A stretch of DNA of 64,000 bases, taken from assembly GCA_019916065.1 (NCBI GenBank), contig CM034239.1, positions 42,362,663 through 42,426,662 of the forward strand, read 5' to 3'. Under the pieces are notes generated by a model that saw only the letters and a list, made by a program, of their open reading frames with translations, ran no database searches and was not told where the DNA came from. The stretch is from Vitellaria paradoxa (Eukaryota > Streptophyta > Magnoliopsida > Ericales > Sapotaceae). Shown here one piece after another: positions 37,501 to 49,500 of the stretch. Every line of letters begins with the position of its first letter. Within the stretch, counting starts at the first letter, position 1. A program made the translations under genes and the position numbers.

Positions 37501-40500
37501 ATATGATGTGTACTCATTATTTGTAGTGCGTAGATGATTTATAAACCATTTCCTTTGGACCTGGCTTTATACAAATATGAAAAAATTTTCCATCAGAATT
37601 CGCAAATCAGATTATATTTTGCTGCAGTTAATTGTCGGAGTGCAAGTATAAATCTTGCGTTGCTTTCTTTTGGTGGACAAAACTAACTTCTCTTTTTCTT
37701 GGTTTATGGTTCGATCTTTGATTTTTCCTCTTTTCCGTTGAACCTAGGGAATTACGGGACAGCATCCTTATTCTGGCTGGAATGCTTAGTACATACGTCA
37801 GTGTCTTGGTTTGTATTCTGTTTTATCATTGTATTTATTACTTTTACTGGTTATTTGGTAAGTTTTGTTGATGTACTTCAATCTGGATTCAGTTTTATAG
37901 ATCACTCGAAGAATTTGATTTCATTTTTGTTCATATTTGTGGTAATTTATGGTTAAGCTGAATCAGTTAGATCACATAACATCTATCATTTGCTAAGTGC
38001 TTTCTGATTTTCTTCTAGTGCAGGCTCTTTGGTTTTTATTTCTTCTATTTGCCAGTTGGGTAGCCTATGTCATGTTTGAAGACACTGAACAGGGGAAGAC
38101 AGTTTTTACTTCTTTTGGCACCACATTGTATCAAATGTTTGTTTTATTTACCACATCTAACAATCCAGATGTCTGGATTCCTGCATACAAGTAAGTGGGC
38201 TTAGAACTACAAATCTTATATTCTTTTTCCTTTGGCTTTGATGTCATTCCAATTTTCAGTTTTCTATTTAAACATGTACTTTTTGAAGATTTCAGAGAAA
38301 AAAGTGGTACTTCAATCTGTCCAAACATTCTGATTCTGCTATCTTGATTTCAATTGCTTTGCTAATTAACTATTGTTAAGAAAATAAAAAGAAATAAAAG
38401 GAAACTGGGAAAATACTGTATATTAAATTGTATTAAACTATTTTTTGAATACAATAGAATAGCAACCCTATTTATAGAGGTGCCAAAGTAGAATCAGAAT
38501 AGGAATAGAAAACTAAATTAGAATAGGAATAGGAAACAATAAGAAAACGTAAAATAAAAAGAAAAAGGATTTCCTAATCATAATTTCTAAATTTCTATAT
38601 TTTATATATATTAACACTCTCCCTCAAACTAAATATGGGAAATTAGAAACTAACTTGAGTTTGGAGACTAAAAACTGGAACGCAGTTACGAATACGCCGT
38701 AGCTTTGAGACTAAGAACTGGAAAGCAGTCAACACATCCCTATCACTTCGCGCAGGTTACGCGCCTTCAGAGATCACGAACATAGATTTGATTAGACGCC
38801 GTAAGATCATGAGCCCAAATCTATTAACGCGCCTCGAGGTCACAAAAACGTAGATCACGAGCCCAAATCTACTAACGCGCCTCGAGGTCACAAAAACGTA
38901 GATTACGAGCCAAAATCTACTAACAGGCCTCGAGGTCACAAAAACGTAGATCGCGAGTCCAAATCTACTAACGCACCTCGAGGTCACAAAAACGTAGATT
39001 ACGAGCCAAAATCTACTAACAGGCCTCGAGGTCATAAAAACGTAAATCACGAACCAAAATCTACTAACGCGCCTTGAGGTCGTAAAAACATAGATCGCGA
39101 GCCCAAATCTATAACGCACCTCGAGGTCACAAAAACGTAGATTACGAGCCAAAATCTACTAACAGGCCTCGAGGTCATAAAAACGTAGATCAAGAACCAA
39201 AATCTACTAACGCGCCTTGAGGTCGTAAAAACATAGATCGCGAGCCCAAATCTACAACGCACCTCGAGGTCACAAAAACGTAGATTACGAGCCAAAATCT
39301 ACTAACAGGCCTCGAGGTCACAAAAACGTAGATCACGAACCAAAATCTACTAACGCGCCTTGAGGTCGCAAAAATGTAGATCACGAGCCAAAATCCATTA
39401 ACGGATCAAATCCATTAACGGATCATAAACGTAGATCAACAGCCCAAATCTATTAACGTGTCTCGAGAGCACAAATGTAAATCAACGCAAACCGAGCTTA
39501 CAGGGGAAAACGTGTTGAATGGCTAAAGTACGTAAAGCCAAAAGCGTAATATAACATGTGCATGTCTCCAATAGAGTGATCGAGGTCTTCAATAGCAAAA
39601 CTGAAGCAGCAACTAAACATGGAAGTAATATGTAATTGGGTAAAGCAACAACGGAGGCGACTATGATGGCAGGAAGTGCAGCACCGACAGCCAAAGATGA
39701 GATTGTTGGGTGCCTAAGTTACCCAGGATCAAAAACCATGAGCTCTGATACCATGTTAAGAAAATAAAAAGAAATAAAAGGAAAATTCGAAAAATTCTGT
39801 ATATTAAAACTGTATATTAAATTGTATTAAACTGTATTTTGGATACAATAGAATAGCAACCCTATTTATAGAGGTGCCAAAGTAGAATCAGAATATGAAT
39901 AGGAAACTAAATTAGAATAGGAATAGGAAACAATAAGAAAACTTAAAATGAAAAGGAAAAGGATTTCCTAATCATAATTTCTAAATTTCTATATTTTATA
40001 TATGTTAACAACTATTTTATATTAAGGATGAGTTACACACAGGCACTGCATGAGCTACTTTTTTATTTACTTTGATTGACCTCAAATTCAAAATTTTGCA
40101 TCATCTTATAAGTTTCATCATTTTAGAGAATTAGAACTTTCCGTACCACATTAAACTTCTAAGACTGAGTTTGATATGATGGTTTTCTCTGACCCATTCT
40201 TTAGTCAAGGCTGATCTCTATAAATGCATGAGATCTCAAAAAACACGTCTATTGGGCTATTACTCACCATTGCACCTTAAAATTTAAACTATATGGGATT
40301 GGAAAACTTTATTATTCGCATTGACTTATTTTCTCTAAACACACCCCTCATGTGTGGCTAGATTGACTTTTTTAAAGTGGCCAAACACTTGCAACTTTTG
40401 CCTGCTTCAAATCTCTTTAATTGACTCTGATTGCAACAGACAGATCCACACAAAGAGCTCTTAGTTCTCAGTAGCCATTATTGGAGCATAGAAGAGGATG

Positions 40501-43500
40501 ACGTCACCAGACTTGACTTGAACATGAATAATTTTTGTTTGTGTTTTTTCTTTCTTAGCTATTTACTGATTTACCCTTTAAATCATTAACATCTAAAAAA
40601 TTAAATTTAACTGTTAGGTCAATTTTTACAGTAATTAAACAGTTAATATTCAACTTTAGGAGTCTAAATTTTAAAATTAATTTCAGGCCCCCTAGATCTA
40701 AGGGGTAAATCAACTGTTTAATTACTGTAAAAATTGATCTGATGGTTACATTTAACTTTTTAAATTTTAATGGTTTAAAGGGTAAATCAGTAAATAGCTA
40801 AGAAAGAGAGAACACAAACAAATATTATCTATTTTCAGGTCAAGCCCGTTGCTATTGTCCTTTTCTATGCTCCATTAATGGCTACTAAGGACTGAGAGCT
40901 CTGTGTGTGGATCATCTTGTTGCAATCCTTCAGAGTTAATTAAAGAGATTTGAAGATGAAGAATTGCAATTGCAGACATCTTTGTGACTATGGCCACCCA
41001 AGGACTGAGACAGAGAGAGAGAGAGAAGAAAATAGTCAATGAAAATTCAAGATTACTCTTCATTAGACATGAAATGATAATTCCCAACTGACCAAAATCA
41101 CCAAAAAGAAAGACAAAGAAGAACAAAAACCAGGCGATACCAAACAATCGATTAAACAAGACCCAGTTGTAGAACCAGGCAGATTCACAAAGAGAGCTCT
41201 CAAGTAGCATGAATGGAGCATAGACAAAGAGGGACGACGGTGCCAAACTGTCAGGCATTAGCGCTGGGCTCTCAGGCAGCAAAGAGAAGAGGGATGATGG
41301 CACCGAACTCTCAGGCAACAAAGAGACGAGGACGACAGCGTGGGACTTTGGACAACTTTTTTTGCGTTTCCTCTTTCTTAATTTACTGATTTACCCTTTA
41401 AACCATTAAAATTAAAAAAATTAAATTTAACCATTAGATTAATTTTATAATTATTGAATGGTTGAGATTTAACTTTAGTAAGCTTGAATGTTAAAATCAA
41501 CTTCAAGCTCCCTAGATCCCCCTTGGGGGGGTGGGTTGGGGATCAAATATCAATATATAAATATATATGTGGGACCCATAATAAGAAGTTAAGATTTTTT
41601 TAGGGCCCCCCATTTGCCCCTCATGTGGGTCCAACCCTGGCTAGCATTGAATGACGTGCTTTGTTTGAGCATTGACGAGCTTGGGGTGGCCTTTTTGAGG
41701 CCTAGCACGCCTTTTACAATTGTAAGTAAGGAGAGTTGGCCCTCAGACTTCCAATTCATGAGATATTGCCTTGGCGTTGGTTACTTGCGGGTTAATATGT
41801 TAACTATTTTGTGGTTATTTTGTTTTGTCCTTATCCAGAATCTGTGGGCATTCTTTGAAATTCCTTTTTTATGCTTGTGTATGGAGGTTTTTGAGTAATG
41901 TTGATCTCCCTGGATATTCTTAATTACCACTTACATCTCTGATGATTTCATATTTGTAATTACGTGTCTAATGTTCTCCCATCTTTTATGATAGTGTTGG
42001 GTTAGGGTGTAAAGTAACTACGTTTTCCCTTGTAACCAAATTCATCTGCTGCACAAAGGGTAATATGGCCATTAAAATATTTCAATTGCTTTAAATGGTA
42101 AAGCAAGGCACAAGTCAACATAAACCTGGAGAAGTCAGGCTTTACTTACAGAAACTAATGCGAAATAGACACTTCCCAAGCATGGAAGGGTCTAATGTCC
42201 CCTGTGAATGCGTAGAATTAACTTCAATTTGATGGGTGCTTTTTTGGCTATCCTCGGTTATTCTCCATACCATTTGACAAGGTGGTGTAGATTTTCCTAG
42301 GAGAACGATTTTAGAGGTCTTTTTGATGGTATACAAATGTTTGTTTATTCTACCAAGTTTATCAAAAATTTTGATTTTGTTTTCTTTTTCATTGCTGCCA
42401 GATTTTAAAATTTTTCTAGTTTTTGTATAAAATTTTCACAGCAGTTTTCAACTTCTAAATTGACAATTTAATTTTTGCGCCAACAGTTAAATTACTATTT
42501 TTTCCTTCCCCAGGATTTCACGTTGGTATTGCCTATATTTTGTTCTGTATGTGCTACTGGGCGTTTATTTTGTCACCAACTTGATCCTTGCGGTCGTATA
42601 TGACAGCTTCAAAGGTCAGGTAGAGATCTTCAGCTTTGATGCTGCTCTTTTATTTATGAATTGTAAAATTTTATTTAATGCGGTTGTATGATATTGGTCT
42701 ATTTGATTTATTTTTTCATCTTAATATAGTATTGGGTGCTCATCTGACCTCTCTTTGTCATAGCTTGCAAAACAAGTGGCTGAAAAGGATCGTCTGAGGC
42801 AAAGAATATTAGAAAAAGCCTTCAATCTCATTGTTAATGACGTAAGTAAAATTCTCAAATCTATGTTTTCGACTTTTTTATTTTATTTTCTTTTGGGAAC
42901 TTCTCGTTGAGTTTCTCTTCAATCTCTTGGTCTCTTTCGTAAAGGTGATATTGCAGTGATATGTCACCTTTTCATTCTTGATGTTTTGTGCTTGTTCTTT
43001 TTTTTCTTATAAACTAATTAGATTTTGCTCCACATTAAGAAAACCTTTACTTAGTACACAGCACTATGTCAAAGGGACTTCTTCCCTCACAAGATACACT
43101 CTTCACATCAGGAGAAGATCTCCTTGATTCCTGCATAGAGAAGTTTGCAATTTATCATTAAAGATCCTGATAGTGTTTGAGAAGTTTCCTTTATAGCTGC
43201 GACATTGTTGATGTCAATTTATTTTTGATAATTAAAAATTATATTATGAAAACATAAATGCATCAAGGAGATGCCACCCTTTTGCAGATGACTTAAAAAG
43301 AATCCACCACTTAAGCCTCCATGTGCTCAATTAAACATAAAAACCTATAAGGGGATGCTACACTTTTTACAGATCACTTAAAATGAATCCACCACTTAAG
43401 GCCTCCTTATGCTCAATAAAATGTAAAAAGCTATCAAAGTTTGGTTCTATATCCCCAATAACCATCCGTATAAACTAGATAAAAGCATGGTTTTCAGTCT

Positions 43501-46500
43501 ATACATCAGGAAATTCCTAGAGAAAATCAATTATTTCCCCAAAATAGCCACCTATGCAAAAAGGAACAATTTTCCATGTTTACCTCTTACAAATGCGAGT
43601 GCCCCACCAAGCTTCAAAAAGTTATTTTGCCTCCCTAGAAAAAACCATTTGCATCCCAAACATAGCTAGAACAAACTCTAACATTTACTTGCCAAAAAAA
43701 AACTCTACATTTTCTTTGGCAAAGGACAATGAACAGAAAAATATTGATAGATAGCTGCGTAGTACTTCATAAGCCTTGTTTGCACAAGAGAAAGATATGG
43801 TACATTAGGAATGTCAATAGGCCGGGTATCGTTTCCCCCATCCTTGTCCCGGTTTATGTTTAAAAAATCTATCCTCATTCCCGTCCCCTTTAGGGTTAAA
43901 ATAATTTTCTTCATCCCCCTTCCTGTCTCCACTTATCTGTGGGTTTCTTGTCCCCGTTCCTACTTATCCATAGGTTTCTGTCCTTGTCCCAGTCCTCGTT
44001 TAAAAATAGAAATTATATATATTAAATCAAATATGTTATATAATATTATTAAAAATAAAGATTATACATATTTAGATTAAATAATATTATTTATGGACAT
44101 AAATTATTTTTTTTGAAAAAGATAAGTAAAATTTTATTTCAAATAACAATTTTTAGCATCGGAGTGATGCTAACAGAAATGTTGAAGCTATACAACCTAC
44201 CCCACCCCTTAACTTAATTCAAAGTATCAAGAAAATTCAAAAAAGAGTAAAGATCCTGGTTACTTCCCTCCCTTGCCCATCCATATAAGCATCTTAGGAA
44301 TATACTTTTTATCTTCAGAGTAGTCTGCCTATTATCTTCAAATATCCTCCTATTATGCTCTTTCCAAATTATCCAACATAGACAAAATGGAGCTAAATTC
44401 CAAATGCTTTTTTTCCTCTTAGCTAAGGATTGTCCCCACTAAATCAATAGGAAGCTTTCCAGGTCTTTCGGGAAGCACATGTGTACTCCAAAACAGTTGA
44501 GAGTCAAACTCCATAGCTCAGCCAACCCTTCGCAATGTAAGAGTAGATGGGCAATAGATTCCTCTTGCTTTAGGCATATGGGGCAGCGATTTGCTAAAAG
44601 ATAGCCACGGTACTATAGGTTATCCAATGTTAGAATTTTACCTTTAACAGCACACCACAAGAAAAAAATTACCCTGGTGGGGACTGCTACTTTCCAAATT
44701 TTTTGCCATGGAAAATTTTCCTTGTTACAACCTTGTAAGAGAGAATAAAAAGACTGCACTGAAAAGGCCTTGGTCCTGGATTCCTTCCAAACTACAACAT
44801 CTACTGAATTAGTCACCTGAATAGGATAAAGCAATTCCATCAATGATATTAGACTGTCGGCCTCCCAGTCATTAATATTTCTGCACAATTGCACTGTCCA
44901 ACTACTGTGAATACCTGTACCATGGCAATAATCTGATACAAATGCTTCCTTGTTGGCTGCTATTGCAAAGATTGCTAGATATACCTTTGAATGACATCCA
45001 ATACCAAGCCAATCATATTTCCAAAATAGGATTCTGTCTCCTTTCCCCACCTGCCATGAGATTCCTCTACTGAATTGCTGCCAAATGCTTCTTATCCCTC
45101 TCCATAATCCAAATCAATAAGAACTGGTTACTGTAATGGAAGACCACCCTCCAAATTCTTCACCATATTTGACTGCAATTAGCTTTTTCCAAAGTTTGTT
45201 GTCCTCCCATGACTATCTCCAAAGCCATTTTCCTAATAAGGCTTCATTAGTTAACTTCAATTGCCAAAAGCCCACTCCCCCAGCCTCTACAGGTGTGCAA
45301 ACAACCTTCCAATTCACTAGACTATATTTGTGGGCCTCCTCACTTCTTCCCCAAAGAAAATCTCTTTGCATCCTCTCCATTTCTTTGATTATTGAGTCTG
45401 GAGCTTCGAATAGAGAAAGGAAGTACGTAGGTAGACTTGCTAGAACACTTTTTATTAAAGTAACTCTACCACCAGTCGATAGATACTTAAGCTTCCACCC
45501 AGCCAATCTCCTCCTATATTTCTCCAAAACTGGATCCCAAAACGGACATAAATTATTATGCAAATATAATTAATATATAGGTAGGTATATAAACTAGTAC
45601 AGGGCGGGTAGGGACTACCATTCTGTCCTCATTCGGGGATTATATTAAGTTCCCATCCTCGCTTCCATCTCAGCTAAGAACATCTCCATACCCGTTTTGA
45701 GCGGAGCAGTTAAAGGGTAACCATTGGGGATGGAAATTTTTGGCATCCCTATGATAGGTGGTTCCTTTTGTCTATTTTGGTTGATATGGAGAGAGAGAAA
45801 TAGAAGAACCTTTGAAGGAATTGAAATGCTTATGCATCGATTGAAAAGTTAACTTTTGTTAGGTGATTGGGGGTATAGAGCCAGATTTGAATTATTTTTT
45901 GACTTTTGTAGAGAGCATGGGGGCTTAGTTTTTGTTAGAGTTAGACTTTTGATTGGCATTTTCTTAATGCCTTATATTCAATAAAATTCAATTATCTATA
46001 AAATAAAAAAGGATCATTGATAGATTTTACTATCTTTTTTGCATAGACAACACCAGTTAACAATAATTTTCCTTTCAGCAATAAGATTGTCTATGGTAAG
46101 AATTTTGTCATGAATCAACACCAATTTGCTTGTTTTTGCGCCACTAGTTCAGGTCGCACGTGTGAGGGAGTATTGAAATTGCTTAATATATATTGTTGGC
46201 CTCCTTTCCTTACTCTTTAAGCTTTTGTGACTTGTGACTAACAGTTTGTATGAATTGCATGTTGCTTTCTATCACATCATTTCAAAAGAAGTTTTACCAC
46301 AACATTTCTCTAATTTGGAGGAATTTATAAAATTTTCATATAAATAACCTAACTTGTTTATCTTATCTAATAGCTTGTCCTAAGCCAAGGTAAAGAATGA
46401 GGGTTTCGTAAGGAAGTTGACAACCAAAGTAAAACTTTGTTAGAACCCTTATGAACATGGATCAAAATATATGTCGAGTAAAGGCAAAGAGCATTCCCCT

Positions 46501-49500
46501 TAGAAAAAGAGGTATCATCATGTGTGTTGTTTGCAAATGATGCACTTTTAGTTAGATTAAACGGAAGGTGAAGCAGATACTAAGCTTGAATTATACAGGG
46601 AAGTATTAAAATCATGAAATTTAGGATAAAGTCGGCCTAAAATTGAACATATGGGATACTGTTAAGTCATTAATTCCTCAAAAGTTTAAATTGTTAGGAA
46701 TTGGGGCCAATAATGTATAACAAACTAACTTAAAACTTCCTCTCATGTGTAATGCTGTTTTACAGGTGGAGTTGAGAGACGAACAAATTGAACTGAATAT
46801 GTGCACTAATCAAAATAGAAGACAATGCACAAGAATAAACGAGTAACAATATTTGAGCTTGGGACAAAACAGAGATTTGATATTTATGTTAAATCACCAA
46901 ATATCTCAAAAATTTAAGCTGTTAACATATGGGCCTAACAGTGTATATTAAACTAACTAAACAAATGTAAATTTAGAAGTTATGAAAATAAAAATAAAAG
47001 AAAGTTAACAATGAAGGTCAAGAAATTATTAAGAGTGGACAATTTGGATAGTGAAGTGTCTAGGGAAATGCATTAGATATTTGTCTAAACTGGTAGGTCC
47101 TTGAGCGAATCCTATTTTAGCCCCAAGATGTTGGTCTCTAACTAGAAAAGTAAATGCTCGAGTTGGTAGAAATAATAAGTAAAACATGGCATGATGTGGT
47201 TTAACGAAGGAAATGTCAATTAACATAGCGGCATGGAGAATAAAATATTATGTGGCCGACCCCATTTGGTTAGGAAAAGGATTAGTTGAGTCTCGTCAAT
47301 TTGCCTCATAACTTATTGAAAACTTTGTTCTCAAATTATTTTGATTTTAGTAAATATAGCATGTATGGGTTGTTGAATCTACTTATTTATTTTAATGTTG
47401 TCAAAGAAACAGAGAATGAATGGAATATCTTGATACTCCCATGTCAGAGTGTATTTATACATCAAACTATAATATTAGGAAAGAGAATCATATCTCCTAT
47501 TATAGGAACATTCCTATATTTACAATATTTATATTTTTTGACAAAAGTGATATATTTTAATAAATGAAAGTATTTAACATTTATAATAAGGAAATTTCTG
47601 TCGTTTATAATATTAATTTTGAAATTTTTTATACCTCTACCAAATTAAAAAAATAATATATTATTTTTTCAATAATAATTTTGACCAATTGAATTATTTT
47701 GGTAATTAAGTTTGTTTAGGTAATGAGTCTTGCTATATATAGATTTTGATTTCCTTTCCAAAATTTTAAGTTTATATTTGTATAAAATTCTTCCCAAATT
47801 TGGAGGGGGAAATAACCATGGAAAAGGCAAGTTGCTTGTAAAGACGTACAACACGCACTAAGATTTGATAGCATTTTTCTTTAGATTAGGTAATGAGTCT
47901 TGTTATAGATTTTGATTTCCTTTCCAAAATTTTAAGTTTATATTTGTATAAAATTCTTCCCAAATTTAGAGGGGGAAATGACCATAAAAAAAGCAAGTTG
48001 CTTGTAAAGATGTACAACGTGCACTAACATTGGATAGCATTTTTCTTTAGAATACTTTAACAAGCACCAAATGCAAAAAAGTGAACAAAGTGCTAATACA
48101 GGACTTGGTTTTTAATCTTATGTGAACTTTCCTCACTATAGATCAGCAAGGCATTTCAAATAAGTGAATTACTCTAGGATTTCTTCCGTAGAACAATTAA
48201 TACTGATGTCTATAAATAGCTCTATATTTTGAGACATCAGCTGAAATTTCACAGTATTTCTAGATGTTGGATATATTAAATACCCCTAAATCTCTAGCAT
48301 GAACTGGTTTGTGAAGTTGAAGGGTGTTATGCACTTTCCATGCATGAATGTAAACAAGTTTTATCGTTTGACTTGTCCATTAACTTTCTGCTTGGTATAA
48401 ATGATTTGTTATTTTTTAATTAGAATCACTACGATAGTTAGCTTACATTTGTCATTTCTATTGTCCCCCCCCTGCGCTGCCCCCTTCTCTTTATTTCATG
48501 TTGTGGAGACTTGTGTGTTTCAATAGTAGAGATGGTATTGCCTTTTTTCTTTGGATGACATATATTAAGTGTTCGTCTTTGCATGACAGGATCGTGGATA
48601 TCTTGACAAAAATCAATGTATACAGTTGTTTGAAGAGCTCAATAATTACAGGTGTTGCTTTATTTCTTTGAAGCGGAATTTGTCATCATCTTTATTGATG
48701 TCATTTGTGTTGTTAAAAGTGCTAGGCGGACAAGGCTCCAAGACCCCTTATTGCCCAAGGCATAAAGTGCTCGCCTGAATAAGGTGATGCACTTCTTTAG
48801 AGAGAGAGAGAGAGAATCCAAACATTCTAAAAATCATGGCATTTCCCAGTTAAGTAAACACAACAATGAACAAAAAGTAATATTATTGATCATGCAATAG
48901 TTACTATTCTTTGCAAAAGGTGTAAGTTAAAACGAAAATATAAGCTTATCTATTTTCAAACTAATAAAAAAATTCTAAGATGCTTGTTCTTTGCAAAAGA
49001 TGCAAGCTTGAAACAAAAATATAATATTATCTATTTAAACTAATAAAAAAAGTTCGAAATAAAAATATAATATTATCTATTTAAACCAATAAAAAAAAAG
49101 TTCTAAGATGCTCTAGTTTTCATCGACACCTATCACATCGTCATCTATGTATCATCCCAATGATCATTAGCTTTGTAGCCATCATAACAAAAGCATAATG
49201 TTATCTATTTAAACTAATAACAGAAAATCAAAAATCAAAAAATTCTAAAATGTTTTGATATTCATCCACATCCATCATATCGTTGTTATCAACATTGTCA
49301 CTTCTATGCTCTCATCATGTCCCCCATTAGATGTGTGGCCATATATATATATATATATATATTTTCCCTATATCTCTTTTTGGATTTGTTAGAAGTAAAG
49401 AAATAGATTTGTTTTAGTCCTTAATTTATTCCTTGATTTATGCTTTCCTTATTTACATAGTGTTTAAATAACTTAATGTATATTGTCAGGTCTATTTCCC

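Larger units (their letters stand above)
38374..40010 (-). mobile_element. Short non-autonomous LTR element carrying a 48-bp tandem array
   Basis: LTRs 38374-38616 and 39754-40010 with perfect TSD ACTAT (38369-38373 and 40011-40015). On the minus strand, PBS TGGTATCAGAGCTC (39740-39753) follows the 5' LTR at right, and a polypurine tract (reverse of CTCTCCCTCAAACT) precedes the 3' LTR at left. The internal 1137 bp has no gag or pol; more than half is a 48-bp tandem repeat. The right LTR has an extra 14 bp from a local duplication near 39810. It must have been moved by another element's enzymes. Confidence 0.9.
43806..45751. mobile_element. hAT-like repeat split by a LINE
   Basis: The left end TAGGAATGTCAA and the right end (reverse complement TAGGGATGCCAA) are inverted repeats like those of plant hAT elements. 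Both inner parts are rich in CCCGT/GGGTA wording. Possible 8-bp TSD TGGTACAT / TGATAGGT, only 5 of 8. The LINE at 44109-45543 lies inside. No transposase seen. Confidence 0.55.

Noticed and set aside
38757..39384. Minus-strand repetitive ORFs (up to 131 residues) in the 48-bp array
   Set aside because: They arise because the unit length is a multiple of three and lacks a stop in this frame; I report the array, not a gene.
40875..41321. 148-residue minus-strand ORF with hydrophobic stretches, resembling a small membrane protein
   Set aside because: It spans repeated sequence whose other copies are not open, and its LLPES-type repeats reflect the repeat itself.
48930..49260. CRISPR-like spaced repeats (TATCTATTTAAACTAATAAA)
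   Set aside because: Imperfect AT-rich units with irregular spacing in plant intron DNA.
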